From contig NZ_CP084626.1 in assembly GCF_022878925.1 (NCBI RefSeq), positions 1,550,001 through 1,614,000 of the forward strand: a stretch of 64,000 nt of DNA, in the 5' to 3' direction. Source of the stretch: Caballeronia sp. TF1N1 (lineage in GTDB: Bacteria; Pseudomonadota; Gammaproteobacteria; Burkholderiales; Burkholderiaceae). The translations under genes and the position numbers were made by a program. Under the pieces are notes generated by a model that saw only the letters and a list, made by a program, of their open reading frames with translations, made no database searches and was not told the origin of the DNA. Of the stretch, positions 54,176 to 63,448 are shown piece after piece. Numbering within the stretch: position 1 is the first letter of the stretch; each line of letters starts with the position of its first letter.

Positions 54176-55564
54176 TTATACCTCGCCCCAGAGATCGTGG
54201 CCGTCCGCGCCGGTGATCTTGACGGAGACGAAGTCGCCGGCCTTGTAGCGCTTCGACGCCTTCGTCGCGGGCGCGATATACACCACGCCGTCGATTTCCG
54301 GCGCATCCGCCGCCGTGCGGCCAACGCCGCCGTCCGTGCTCACTTCATCGACGAGCACGCGCAGCGTCTTGCCGACTTTCTTTTTCATGCGCGCGGCCGA
54401 CAGTTCCTCGGCCAGTTCCATGAAGCGCGCGCGGCGTTCCTCGCGGACTTCGTCGGGCAGCGCGCCATCGAGTTCGTTGGCCGTTGCGCCTTCGACCGGC
54501 GAATACGCGAAGCAGCCGACGCGGTCGAGATCCGCCTCGCGGATAAAGTCGAGCAGCGTTTGAAACTGCTCCTCGGTTTCGCCCGGAAAGCCCGCGATAA
54601 AGGTGCTGCGGATGGTCAGATCGGGACAAATCTCGCGCCACGTCTTCACGCGTTCGAGCACTTTCTCGGCATTGGCCGGGCGCTTCATGCGCTTCAGGAC
54701 TTCGGGATGCGCATGCTGGAACGGCACATCGAGATACGGCAGAACGTGGCCGCGCAGCGGGCCTTCGGCCATCATCGGGATGACTTCGTCGACGCTCGGA
54801 TACGGATACACATAATGCAGACGCACCCACGCGCCGTATTGCGACGCGAGCTCACCGAGCGCGCCGACGAGTTCGGTCATGCGCGTCTTGATAGGCTTGC
54901 CGTCCCAGAAGCCGGTGCGGTATTTGACATCGACACCGTACGCGCTCGTGTCCTGCGAGATGACGAGCAGTTCCTTCACGCCGGACTTGAACAGATTTTC
55001 GGCTTCGAGCATGACTTCGGCGATGGGGCGCGAAACGAGATCGCCGCGCATCGAAGGAATGATGCAGAACGTGCAGCGATGATTGCAGCCTTCGGAAATC
55101 TTGAGATACGCGTAATGACGCGGCGTGAGCTTGATGCCCGCGGGCGGCACGAGATCGGTGAACGGATCGTGCGGCTTGGGCAGATACGAGTGCACGGCGT
55201 TCATCACTTCGTTGGTCGCGTGCGGACCGGTGACGGCGAGCACTTTCGGATGCACTTCTTCGATGAGCCCCGTGCCGCTCGCGCTCTTTTTCGCGCCCAG
55301 GCAGCCCGTCACGATGACCTTGCCGTTCTCGGCGAGCGCTTCGCCGATGGCGTCGAGGCTTTCCTGCACGGCTTCGTCGATGAAGCCGCAGGTGTTGACC
55401 ACGACGAGGTCGGCGCCGTCATAGGTGCCGGAGATTTCGTAACCTTCGGCGCGCAATTGGGTCATGATCTGCTCGGAATCGACAAGGGCTTTCGGGCAGC
55501 CGAGACTGACCATGCCGATGCGCGGCGCGGGCGTGCTAGTGCTTGATTTCAAAGAAGTATTCAC
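54176..55564 (-). CDS. rimO: Ribosomal protein S12 methylthiotransferase RimO
   Basis: 462 aa radical-SAM enzyme. The N-terminal UPF0004 domain has three cysteines ([21 protein letters not shown]), the radical-SAM cluster is [14 protein letters not shown] (CxxxCxxC), and the C-terminal TRAM domain is at about residues 395-462. It adds a methylthio group to Asp88/89 of S12. RimO rather than MiaB is chosen from [16 protein letters not shown] and the length. Confidence 0.96.
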   Translation of the reverse strand: MNTSLKSSTSTPAPRIGMVSLGCPKALVDSEQIMTQLRAEGYEISGTYDGADLVVVNTCGFIDEAVQESLDAIGEALAENGKVIVTGCLGAKKSASGTGLIEEVHPKVLAVTGPHATNEVMNAVHSYLPKPHDPFTDLVPPAGIKLTPRHYAYLKISEGCNHRCTFCIIPSMRGDLVSRPIAEVMLEAENLFKSGVKELLVISQDTSAYGVDVKYRTGFWDGKPIKTRMTELVGALGELASQYGAWVRLHYVYPYPSVDEVIPMMAEGPLRGHVLPYLDVPFQHAHPEVLKRMKRPANAEKVLERVKTWREICPDLTIRSTFIAGFPGETEEQFQTLLDFIREADLDRVGCFAYSPVEGATANELDGALPDEVREERRARFMELAEELSAARMKKKVGKTLRVLVDEVSTDGGVGRTAADAPEIDGVVYIAPATKASKRYKAGDFVSVKITGADGHDLWGEV

Positions 55565-55660
55565 GGGGACATCCGGAGAAAGACGCGCGCGGGCGACAGC
55601 GCGTGCCTCGGTCGAGGCGAATCTCGTATTTTAACCGGTTGTGGGGTGGGGGATCACTGA

Positions 55661-55915
55661 CGGCCGGCCGCATACATCTTCACAGACGATTTCTCCCACG
55701 CGCGTATTAACTGGACGGGCGAGATTCCTGCCTGCGTCGAGAAGGGCGATTTCCTCAAGCGCGCGTTGCGCTGTCCGGTCAATGACGCACGATGGCGCCA
55801 GCACGCAGTCAACCGCGGCGGCTTCATGGCATTCAGCGAAGTCTCGACGGATTTTCAAGCGCATCCGCCGCTCGGCGCGGCGGTGGCTGAGTCGGCCCGT
55901 GCGCTCGGGCCATGA
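55661..55915 (+). pseudogene. Start-less 3' gene remnant
   Basis: A plus-strand frame of 84 codons, closed by TGA stops at 55658 and 55913, has the GC-rich third positions of a real gene and reads like protein (TDDFSHARINWTGEIPACVE, then a Trp/Arg-containing helix and QAHPPLGAAVAESARALGP). No ATG, GTG or TTG occurs before residue 30 or so. It is therefore probably the C-terminal end of a gene whose 5' part is lost, left between rimO and phaR. The family is not recognised. Confidence 0.45.
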
Positions 55916-55919
55916 GCGC

Positions 55920-56495
55920 CTATTTCTTCTCGGTCGTCGGCGGCACGACAGGCGTCGGAAACGGAAACGTGTTGAACATCGTTTTCGCCTGGGTCTGCAT
56001 CTGCTCCTGCATCTGCACGAACATGTTCTTCGACTGCTCGATGTAGCTCGTCATCATGCCCTGCATCATCGGCGCCTGCATGTTCATGAATTGCGACCAG
56101 ACTTCCGGATTGAGCGCGTTGCCGTCGTAGATGCCCTTGCTCTGTTCGGACAGCTTCTGCTGGATGTCGATGAACGCCTGGATATTCTTCTCCAGATACG
56201 TGCCCATCATGCCCTGCATGGCATGGCCGTAGAAGCGGATGATCTGCGAGAGCATCACCGATGAAAACATCGGCAAGCCGCCGCTCTCTTCCTCGAGAAT
56301 GATCTGCAGGAGAATGCTGCGCGTGAGGTCGTCGCTCGACTTCGCGTCCAGCACTTTGAATTCTTCCTGATCGAGCACGAGCTGCTTCACATCCGACAAC
56401 GTGATGTAGGTGCTCGTTTCCGTGTCGTAGAGCCGCCGGTTAGGATATTTTTTGATGAGTCGTTCGGCGGATTTCTTTGTAGTAGTGGTGGTCAT
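55920..56495 (-). CDS. phaR: PHA synthesis repressor PhaR
   Basis: 191 aa. The N-terminal PHB/PHA-accumulation regulator DNA-binding domain is unmistakable (RLIKKYPNRRLYDTETSTYITLSDVKQLV, residues 12-40), followed by two PHB_acc domains rich in Met and Gln (MLSQIIRFYGHAMQGMMGTYLE; MQAPMMQGMMTSYIEQSKNMF). It represses phasin and its own genes and releases DNA when it binds nascent PHB granules. Confidence 0.97.
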   Translation of the reverse strand: MTTTTTKKSAERLIKKYPNRRLYDTETSTYITLSDVKQLVLDQEEFKVLDAKSSDDLTRSILLQIILEEESGGLPMFSSVMLSQIIRFYGHAMQGMMGTYLEKNIQAFIDIQQKLSEQSKGIYDGNALNPEVWSQFMNMQAPMMQGMMTSYIEQSKNMFVQMQEQMQTQAKTMFNTFPFPTPVVPPTTEKK

Positions 56496-56543
56496 TTAAC
56501 GCCTTTAAACGCAGGACTTTACTGCGGTGCCAGCCGCCACGGC

Positions 56544-56557
56544 TTGCATTGTCGCAA
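56544..56557. promoter_or_regulatory. Candidate PhaR operator upstream of phaR
   Basis: TTGCATTGTCGCAA, a dyad TTGC-N6-GCAA, lies 49 bp before the phaR start. The same pattern with one change (TTGC-N6-GCGA) occurs upstream of phaC at 61000-61013. Position and GC/AA-flanked TGC-rich halves fit autoregulation by PhaR. Confidence 0.45.
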
Positions 56558-56665
56558 TAAAGCGTTGCCGCCAGTTCGCCGCGTCGTTGATCTATCCGGC
56601 AAGCAGCAGCGTCCCTCTTCACGCCTTCACGCCTTCGCGCCTTCCGTGAGGGACGCCGCCACCCG

Positions 56666-57406
56666 TCAGCCCATGTGCAAGCCGCCGTTCAGCGAGAAGT
56701 CCGCGCCGGTGGAGAATCCCGATTCATCGGAAGCGAGCCACGCGACGATGGAGCCGATTTCATCCGGCGTGCCGAGCCGGCGCACGGGAATGGTCGCCAC
56801 GATCTTCTCCAGCACTTCGGGGCGAATAGACTTCACCATCTCCGTGCCGATATAACCCGGCGACACCGTGTTGACCGTCACGCCCTTGGTCGCCACTTCC
56901 TGCGCCAGCGCCATCGTGAATCCGTGAATACCGGCCTTCGCGGTGGAGTAGTTCGTCTGGCCGAACTGCCCTTTCTGACCGTTCACCGACGAAATATTGA
57001 TGATGCGCCCGAAGCCGCGCTCGACCATGCCGTCGATCACCTGCTTCGTCACGTTGAAAAGACTCGTCAGGTTGGTGTCGATGACCGCGGTCCAGTCTTC
57101 ATGCGTCATCTTCCGGAACACGACATCGCGCGTGATGCCCGCGTTGTTCACCAGCACGTCGACTTCGCCGACTTCCGCCTTGACCTTGTCGAACGCGTTC
57201 TTGGAAGACTCCCAGTCGCCCACATTGCCTTCCGACGCGATGAAATCGAAGCCGAGCGTCTTCTGGTCTTCCAGCCATTTCACCCGGCGCGGCGAGTTCG
57301 GGCCGCAGCCCGCGACGACCGTGAAGCCATCCTTATGGAGGCGCTGGCAAATGCTCGTGCCAATTCCGCCCATCCCGCCGGTTACATACGCTACGCGCTT
57401 TGTCAT
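56666..57406 (-). CDS. phaB: Acetoacetyl-CoA reductase
   Basis: 246 aa SDR. TGGMGGIG (residues 10-17) binds NADPH, followed by NNAGITRD, SVNGQKGQFGQTNYSTAKAG with the Ser-Tyr-Lys triad, and NTVSPGYIGTEMV. The text follows the Cupriavidus PhaB family closely. It reduces acetoacetyl-CoA to (R)-3-hydroxybutyryl-CoA for PHA synthesis. It lies 82 bp after phaA. Confidence 0.96.
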   Translation of the reverse strand: MTKRVAYVTGGMGGIGTSICQRLHKDGFTVVAGCGPNSPRRVKWLEDQKTLGFDFIASEGNVGDWESSKNAFDKVKAEVGEVDVLVNNAGITRDVVFRKMTHEDWTAVIDTNLTSLFNVTKQVIDGMVERGFGRIINISSVNGQKGQFGQTNYSTAKAGIHGFTMALAQEVATKGVTVNTVSPGYIGTEMVKSIRPEVLEKIVATIPVRRLGTPDEIGSIVAWLASDESGFSTGADFSLNGGLHMG

Positions 57407-57488
57407 TCCTCACTCCATTTTCGTTATGCGGAACGGCGTTCGAACGACGCCTTCCGCTTGGCCCTTCCCATGCCTTCGGGTGTTGCGC

Positions 57489-58670
57489 TCAGTCACGCTC
57501 GAGCGCAAGCGCCACGCCCATGCCGCCGCCGATACACAGCGACGCCAGACCCTTCTTCGCGTCGCGCTTCTGCATTTCGTGCAAGAGCGTCACGAGAATG
57601 CGGCAGCCCGATGCACCGATCGGATGGCCAATGGCGATCGCGCCGCCGTTCACGTTGATCTTCGACTGATCCCAGCCCATTTGCTTATGCACGGCAAGCG
57701 CCTGCGCGGCGAAGGCTTCGTTGATCTCCATCAGGTCGAGGTCGTTCACCGACCAGCCCGCGCGCTCGAGACAACGCTTCGATGCAGGCACGGGACCCAT
57801 GCCCATGACCTTGGGATCGACGCCCGCATTCGCATAAGCCTTGATGCGCGCAAGCGGCGTGAGACCGAGCGCCTCGGCCTTCTTCGCCGACATCACGACG
57901 ACCGCGGCCGCGCCGTCGTTGATGCCCGATGCGTTCGCCGCCGTCACCGTGCCTTCCTTCGAAAAAGCGGGCTTGAGCGTGGAAAGCGCTTCGGCCGTCA
58001 CGCCGTGGCGCACGAATTCGTCGGTGGCAAACCGCAGCGGCTCGCCCTTGCGCTGCGGAATGGACACCGGCACGATCTCGTCGTCGAAGCGCCCTTCCTT
58101 CTGCGCCTTCTCGGCCTTGTTCTGCGACAGCGCCGCGAACTTGTCCTGGTCTTCGCGCGAGATGCCGTATTCCTTCGCGACGTTCTCGGCGGTCGTACCC
58201 ATGTGGTAGTTGTTATAGACGTCCCACAGGCCATCGACGATCATGGAGTCGATCAGCTTGGCGTCGCCCATGCGAAAGCCGTCGCGCGAGCCCGGCAGCA
58301 CGTGCGGCGCCGCGCTCATGTTTTCCTGACCGCCGGCGATGACGATATCCGCATCGCCCGCGATGATCGCGTTGGCCGCGAGCATCACGGCCTTCAAACC
58401 CGAGCCGCAGACCTTGTTGATCGTCATGCCCGGAACCATGTCGGGCAACCCTGCCTTGATGAGCGACTGGCGCGCCGGATTCTGTCCCGAACCCGCGGTC
58501 AGCACCTGACCCAGAATGACTTCGCTCACCTGATCCGGCTTCAGCCCCGCACGCTCCAGCACCGCGCGAATCACCGTTGCCCCCAGTTCCGGCGCCGCGA
58601 TCTTCGCGAGCGAACCACCGAACTTGCCGACCCCTGTACGCGCGGCCGATACGATCACTACGTCAGTCAT
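57489..58670 (-). CDS. phaA: Acetyl-CoA acetyltransferase PhaA
   Basis: 393 aa thiolase from the ATG at 58670 (AAAGGAAACTGAA upstream). Cys88 (INKVCGSG), the His of [10 protein letters not shown] and the Cys of SLCIGGGMG form the active site. It makes acetoacetyl-CoA. It is the second gene of the phaCABR order and follows phaC by 55 bp. bktB is a separate, broader-specificity paralogue. Confidence 0.96.
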   Translation of the reverse strand: MTDVVIVSAARTGVGKFGGSLAKIAAPELGATVIRAVLERAGLKPDQVSEVILGQVLTAGSGQNPARQSLIKAGLPDMVPGMTINKVCGSGLKAVMLAANAIIAGDADIVIAGGQENMSAAPHVLPGSRDGFRMGDAKLIDSMIVDGLWDVYNNYHMGTTAENVAKEYGISREDQDKFAALSQNKAEKAQKEGRFDDEIVPVSIPQRKGEPLRFATDEFVRHGVTAEALSTLKPAFSKEGTVTAANASGINDGAAAVVVMSAKKAEALGLTPLARIKAYANAGVDPKVMGMGPVPASKRCLERAGWSVNDLDLMEINEAFAAQALAVHKQMGWDQSKINVNGGAIAIGHPIGASGCRILVTLLHEMQKRDAKKGLASLCIGGGMGVALALERD

Positions 58671-58725
58671 TTCAGTTTCCTTTGGCATCAAATGAATTCG
58701 GTTATGCGTGCGACTTCGCGCCGTG

Positions 58726-60804
58726 TCAGAAGTCGCGTTCCAGCACGTAGCGTCCGGGCGCGGGCTCGATCACCGGATAAGTCTTCGAGCCTTGCGACGC
58801 GCCCGCCTTCACTTCCTCGCCCGCGTTTTGCGCGAGCCATGCGGACCACGTCGGCCACCAGCTTCCCGGATGTTCCGTGGCTGCCTCGAACCACGCGTCG
58901 GCGGTTTCGGGCAGGCGCTCCTCATGGCTGTCGAGCATCCAGAAACTGCGCTTGTTCTTCGACGGCGGATTGATCACGCCCGCGATGTGCCCCGACGCGC
59001 CGAGCACGAACTTTTGCGGGCCCGTGAGAATGGGCGCGGATGCATACGCGGACTTCCACGGCACGATATGGTCTTCGCGCGAACCGTAGATGAAAGTGGG
59101 TAACGAGAGCGTCGACAGATCGATCGCCTCGCCGCACACCGTCAGCGCGCCCGGTTCGCGCAGCTTGTTCTCCAGATACGTGTTGCGCAAATACCAGACG
59201 CACATCGGACCGGGCAAGTTGGTCGAGTCGCTGTTCCAGAACAGCAGGTCGAAGGCTTGCGGCGTGCGTCCCTTGAGATAGTTGTCGACGACGTAATTCC
59301 ACACGAGATCGTTCGGCCGCAGATACGAGAACGTATTGGCGAATTCGATCCCGCGCATGAGCCCGGCGGGCGCGCCGTTCTTGCCGCCGATCGACTGCTC
59401 GCGCATCTGCACGTGTGCTTCGTCGACGAAGACGTCGAGCACGCCGGTGTCGGAAAAATCGAGCATCGAGGTGAGCAGGGTCATCGACGCGGCCGGCTCT
59501 TCGCCGCGCGCCTTCGCTACCGCGAGCGCCGTCGCCAGAATGGTTCCGCCGATGCAAAAGCCGAGCGTGTTGATCTGCTCCTCGCCCGTGATGTCCTTGA
59601 TGACGCCGATGGTTTCGAGCACGCCCTGTTCGACGTAATCGTCCCATTCCTTCGCGGCGAGCGATTGATCCGCATTGCGCCACGACAGGATAAAGACTTG
59701 CTGCCCTTGTTCGAGCGCATAACGCACGAGCGAGCTTTCAGGCTGAAGATCGAGGATATAAAACTTGTTGATGCAAGGTGGCACGATCAGCAAAGGCCGC
59801 GCATAAACCTTCGGCGTGAGCGGCTTGTACTGGATCAGTTGCACGAGTTCGTTCTCGTACACGACCGAGCCTTCCGTCGAACCGATGTTTTTGCCAACCG
59901 CGAAGCGCGACTCGTCCGACTGCGAGATCTTGCCGCGCTGCAAGTCGTTGAGCAGATTGAGCATGCCCTGGCGCAAGCTCTCGCCCTTGCTTTCGATGAG
60001 CGTCTTCTGCGCTTCGGGATTGAGCGCGAGATAGTTGCTCGGCGAAGCCGCAGCCGCCCATTGCTGCACCGTGAAGCGGATGCGTTCGCGCGTCTTGGGA
60101 TCGCTCTGCACGGCGTCCGCGAGTTCTTGCAGATAACGCGCGTTCAGCAAATACCACGCGGCCGTGAAGGCATATGCCGGCGTGTTCTGCCACGTGGTGT
60201 CGGTGAAGCGGCGGTCCTTGAGCGATGCAGGGTCGATGCTCTGCTCGCCCGCCTGCTTGAGCAAAGCGGCGGCATCGCGCGAATAATTGCTTTGCAGTTG
60301 TTGCAGACGCTCGGGCGCGATGGCTGCCGTCGGAATCTTCGGCAACGTAGGCAAGCCCTGCATCGACGCGCCGAAGCCCGGCATGCTGCTCGCGAGCTTG
60401 GCGAATTCGGCCAGGCCGTTCATCTTCGCGAAGTCGGGCATTTGCGGCATGACGGTTGGAACCGCGCCGAATGCATTCGGAAATGCACCGGGCAAACCCG
60501 CACCGGACAAACCCGGAAACGCGCCCAAGCCGGGAAACGAACCAAACGAACCGAACGCTCCGAGCGGCGGCGCGCTCGCGCTATTCGCAGCGGCTCTGTC
60601 ATTCGTCTGCGCGTTGGTTTGCGCGTTGGTCTGGGGATTGAATTTCGCCCATTGCGCGGGATCGGCGACCGAGCGCCACGCGTTGAGCCATTGATCGAAC
60701 GCTTGCTGTACGCCTGTCGGATCAGCGGGAACTTCAGCCGTCGAACTGCTGGCAGTACGGGAGCGGGCGGAGGACGCAGAGGAGGAACTAGATTTGGAAG
60801 CCAT
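58726..60804 (-). CDS. phaC: Class I polyhydroxyalkanoate synthase PhaC with extended N-terminus
   Basis: 692 aa. The lipase-like box GFCIGG has the catalytic Cys417; Asp578 ([10 protein letters not shown]) and His606 (GASGHIAGV) complete the triad with class I spacing. That core is offset about 98 residues from the usual 589-aa enzyme. The extra length lies in a Ser-rich start (1-22), QTN repeats (58-69) and a Gly/Phe/Pro-rich segment (81-118) inserted between [11 protein letters not shown] and [16 protein letters not shown]. It polymerises (R)-3-hydroxyacyl-CoA on the granule surface. Confidence 0.97.
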   Translation of the reverse strand: MASKSSSSSASSARSRTASSSTAEVPADPTGVQQAFDQWLNAWRSVADPAQWAKFNPQTNAQTNAQTNDRAAANSASAPPLGAFGSFGSFPGLGAFPGLSGAGLPGAFPNAFGAVPTVMPQMPDFAKMNGLAEFAKLASSMPGFGASMQGLPTLPKIPTAAIAPERLQQLQSNYSRDAAALLKQAGEQSIDPASLKDRRFTDTTWQNTPAYAFTAAWYLLNARYLQELADAVQSDPKTRERIRFTVQQWAAAASPSNYLALNPEAQKTLIESKGESLRQGMLNLLNDLQRGKISQSDESRFAVGKNIGSTEGSVVYENELVQLIQYKPLTPKVYARPLLIVPPCINKFYILDLQPESSLVRYALEQGQQVFILSWRNADQSLAAKEWDDYVEQGVLETIGVIKDITGEEQINTLGFCIGGTILATALAVAKARGEEPAASMTLLTSMLDFSDTGVLDVFVDEAHVQMREQSIGGKNGAPAGLMRGIEFANTFSYLRPNDLVWNYVVDNYLKGRTPQAFDLLFWNSDSTNLPGPMCVWYLRNTYLENKLREPGALTVCGEAIDLSTLSLPTFIYGSREDHIVPWKSAYASAPILTGPQKFVLGASGHIAGVINPPSKNKRSFWMLDSHEERLPETADAWFEAATEHPGSWWPTWSAWLAQNAGEEVKAGASQGSKTYPVIEPAPGRYVLERDF

Positions 60805-60955
60805 ACCCGCTTTTGACCTGTAAGTCTCGCAAGACTGATTGCTGATGCAGGCATCGCCGGGCTTGTCTCAACCAGCGCGCAAGTGTCGATGCGCACTATG
60901 CGCGCCACAAGAGTCACCTAGCTACGCCGTGCCCGATTGAATGAATTCCGGGAAC

Positions 60956-60985
60956 ATTCTTGCTCTTAGGACTCAGGCATGTCAA
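60956..60985 (-). promoter_or_regulatory. Candidate sigma-70 promoter of phaC
   Basis: On the minus strand a perfect TTGACA (60985-60980) is followed after 18 bp by AAGAAT (60961-60956). The predicted leader is about 145 nt. The TTGACA-N18 layout matches what I remember of the Cupriavidus phaC promoter. Confidence 0.55.
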
Positions 60986-60999
60986 TGCTTCACCTGATT

Positions 61000-61063
61000 T
61001 TGCCGCAGTGCGATATTTTTTTAATTATCGTTTTCCCCATGCGAGATATCGCATTCGCATGGG
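61000..61063. promoter_or_regulatory. Dyads upstream of the phaC promoter
   Basis: Two elements lie just upstream of the -35: TTGC-CGCAGT-GCGA at 61000-61013, similar to the dyad before phaR, and a perfect 9-bp inverted repeat CCCATGCGA/TCGCATGGG with a 10-nt spacer at 61036-61063. The latter is also 61 bp after the pgeF stop but lacks a T-run, so an operator is at least as likely as a terminator. Confidence 0.4.
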
Positions 61064-61123
61064 CTTACGCAAGTTCCTGCGACTTAAAGCTGGCAGTTGT
61101 CGCTGAATGCAGATGACGAGCAG

Positions 61124-61957
61124 TTAATCGCCAAGCCAGATCATGGCGGCCATGCGCCCTGTCACGCGATCGCGACGATACGAATAGAAGCGCTCTCGCT
61201 CGCTCACCGTGCAGTGCGTACCGCCATGAACGCGCTTCGCTTCCACGCCGATATCGGCTAAACGCAAGCGCGCAAGCGTATGGATATCGGCGAAGTATTT
61301 GCCTTGTGCGCCGGTCGGCTTGAACGCTGCCGCGGTGAGGTCGCGTTGGTCCGCATTCGCGATCGACACGAAGGCATCGAGCACGTCCTCGCCCACTTCG
61401 AATGCAGCGGGACCAATGGCCGGACCGAGGTAAGCATTGAGGCGCGATGTCGGCACGCCCGCGAGTTGCGCCACCCGCGCGCCCGTCTTCTCGACGATAC
61501 CGCCCGCAAGACCTCGCCAGCCCGCATGGGCGGCGCCAACCGCGCGGCCTTCATCGTCGCAGAAGAGGACCGGCAAACAGTCCGCCGTCATCACCACGCA
61601 GACGACGCCCGGCCGGTCGGTCACGCTCGCATCGGCGCGCGTCGGACCGGCTGCGCGGCGCTCGATGACCGCGTGCGCATCTTCAACCGTCGTGCCGTGA
61701 ATCTGTTCGAGCCACGCGGCTTGTCCGATGCCCGTCAACGCCAGCGCGCGACGGCGATTTTCAGCGACGGCATCCGGCGCATCGCCGCTCGACAAACCAA
61801 GATTGAGACCGCCCGCGCCCGGCGTGCCGCCATCGAAAGGCGCCGCGCTCACGCCGCCCGCGCGAGTCGTCACGAACGCACGCACGCGCGGCGAGACGCG
61901 CCATTGCGGCCACACGCAATCATCCGCGCTCAATGTGACGTCAGTGCGATGGGTCAT
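61124..61957 (-). CDS. pgeF: Peptidoglycan editing factor PgeF (laccase-domain/YfiH family)
   Basis: 277 aa. The family's metal and active-site motifs are present: [16 protein letters not shown] with Cys, [18 protein letters not shown] with His, and [16 protein letters not shown]. The C-terminal [20 protein letters not shown] is typical. Members remove L-Ser-containing errors from murein precursors, and related proteins act as purine nucleoside phosphorylases. Its ATG overlaps the rluD stop. Confidence 0.93.
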   Translation of the reverse strand: MTHRTDVTLSADDCVWPQWRVSPRVRAFVTTRAGGVSAAPFDGGTPGAGGLNLGLSSGDAPDAVAENRRRALALTGIGQAAWLEQIHGTTVEDAHAVIERRAAGPTRADASVTDRPGVVCVVMTADCLPVLFCDDEGRAVGAAHAGWRGLAGGIVEKTGARVAQLAGVPTSRLNAYLGPAIGPAAFEVGEDVLDAFVSIANADQRDLTAAAFKPTGAQGKYFADIHTLARLRLADIGVEAKRVHGGTHCTVSERERFYSYRRDRVTGRMAAMIWLGD

Positions 61958-63186
61958 GCTTCGTCGTCCTCGGCATCGGCATCGTGTTCGCCTTCTTCGT
62001 CGTCGTATTCGTCGTCCCAGTCTTCGCCGTCGTCCATTTCATAGACTTGCGGGAAGTCGTCGTCTTCGTCGAGTTCGACTTCGTCGTCGCGCCCGAAGCC
62101 GAGTTCCGTGGCGAGCCTGGCGAGATCCTCGGGCACGTCCGCGCGCCAGTGCACTTGCTTGCCCGTTGCCGGATGAACCAGACCGAGCCGCCACGCGTGC
62201 AGCGCCTGACGCGCGAAGCCGTCGGGCAGCGGCGTCACCGAACGCCGGCCGCGTATGTGACCGTAGACCGGATCGCCCAGAAGCGGATGGCCGCTCGCCG
62301 CGCAGTGCACGCGAATCTGGTGCGTGCGGCCGGTTTCGAGATCGCAATGGATCGCGCTCACGGGCTGCCCGTTCCACTGCGTCCGGTCGATGGTGCGAAA
62401 GTGCGTGCGCGCCGGTTTCCCCGATGCGCCTTGAACCACGGCCATGCGCGTCCTGTCGCGCGAATCGCGGCCGATGGGCGCGTCGATGGTGCCGTCGTCC
62501 GGCATCCTGCCCCACACGAACGCGACATAGCGGCGCTTCACCGTGCGCGCCTGCAACTGCCGCACGAGGTCGGTCTGGGCTTCGAGCGTGCGCGCGACGA
62601 CCATCAGCCCCGAGGTCTCCTTGTCCAGCCGATGTACGATGCCCGCGCGCGGCAGCCCCGCCGCCGCATCGCCATAACGATGTAGGAGACCGTTGAGCAA
62701 GGTGCCGCTCCAGTTCCCCGCGGCGGGATGCACGACCATGCCGGCGGGCTTGTTGATGACGACGAGCGTTTCGTCTTCGTACACGATGTGAAGCGGCACC
62801 GGCTCGGGCGTGAACGCGAGTTGCTCGGGCAACAGGTCGGGCACGAGCGCGATGGTCGCGCCAAGCGGCACGGGCTGGCGCACCTTGGCGCTGGCGCCAT
62901 CGACGAGCACGCGCCCTTCCTCGATCCAGCCTTGCAGACGGCTGCGCGAAAACTCGGGGAAGATCTTGGCCAGCACCTTGTCGAGCCGCTCGCCTGCGAG
63001 TTCGTCCGGCACGCGCGCCTCGCGCGGCGCTTCCTCGTTGCGATGCCGCGCTTCCTTGCCGCGATGCGGCGTGCCGGCATCGGGCGCATGCGCGTCCGAA
63101 TCGGTAGAAGCTGCGTCGTCGGGCTTGGCGCTTCGGCTATAATCTTTGAGTTGGTCTTTGGTACGGCGTGTACTTGAGCGGGTCAT
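61954..63186 (-). CDS. rluD: 23S rRNA pseudouridine synthase RluD
   Basis: 410 aa from the ATG at 63186. An N-terminal S4 domain ([32 protein letters not shown]) precedes the RluA-type catalytic domain with [14 protein letters not shown] (catalytic Asp) and [11 protein letters not shown]. It modifies U1911, U1915 and U1917 of helix 69. Both ends are longer than usual: a 60-residue polar N-terminal extension and a 45-residue strongly acidic C-terminal tail. The frame is open upstream to 63291; other starts are possible. Confidence 0.94.
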   Translation of the reverse strand: MTRSSTRRTKDQLKDYSRSAKPDDAASTDSDAHAPDAGTPHRGKEARHRNEEAPREARVPDELAGERLDKVLAKIFPEFSRSRLQGWIEEGRVLVDGASAKVRQPVPLGATIALVPDLLPEQLAFTPEPVPLHIVYEDETLVVINKPAGMVVHPAAGNWSGTLLNGLLHRYGDAAAGLPRAGIVHRLDKETSGLMVVARTLEAQTDLVRQLQARTVKRRYVAFVWGRMPDDGTIDAPIGRDSRDRTRMAVVQGASGKPARTHFRTIDRTQWNGQPVSAIHCDLETGRTHQIRVHCAASGHPLLGDPVYGHIRGRRSVTPLPDGFARQALHAWRLGLVHPATGKQVHWRADVPEDLARLATELGFGRDDEVELDEDDDFPQVYEMDDGEDWDDEYDDEEGEHDADAEDDEA

Positions 63187-63448
63187 TTGAACGGGATATC
63201 GGGTTGTACCCGGTGAGTCAGTCTTCATCTCGGGCTGCAGTTCGGGACATTGCGCAAGACGTTCTTTACAGCGCGCGACACTGCCGGGCAAACTTCAATG
63301 CAGGCAATGCAAGGAAGCCGCGCCAGACCGTTGCGGACCGGGAAACCGGGCGGAATTCGAGGGATTTCCAAACGGAAAATCCCGAGCGAAAACCGCACCG
63401 GACACACAGCTAGACATAGCGAGATTCAGCCAGGAACAGCAAGCACTA
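63187..63448. other. Divergent rluD/bamD promoter region
   Basis: 262 bp without a gene. It must hold promoters for both genes. The plus-strand AGGAAC at 63432-63437 is the probable bamD ribosome-binding site. Confidence 0.4.
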
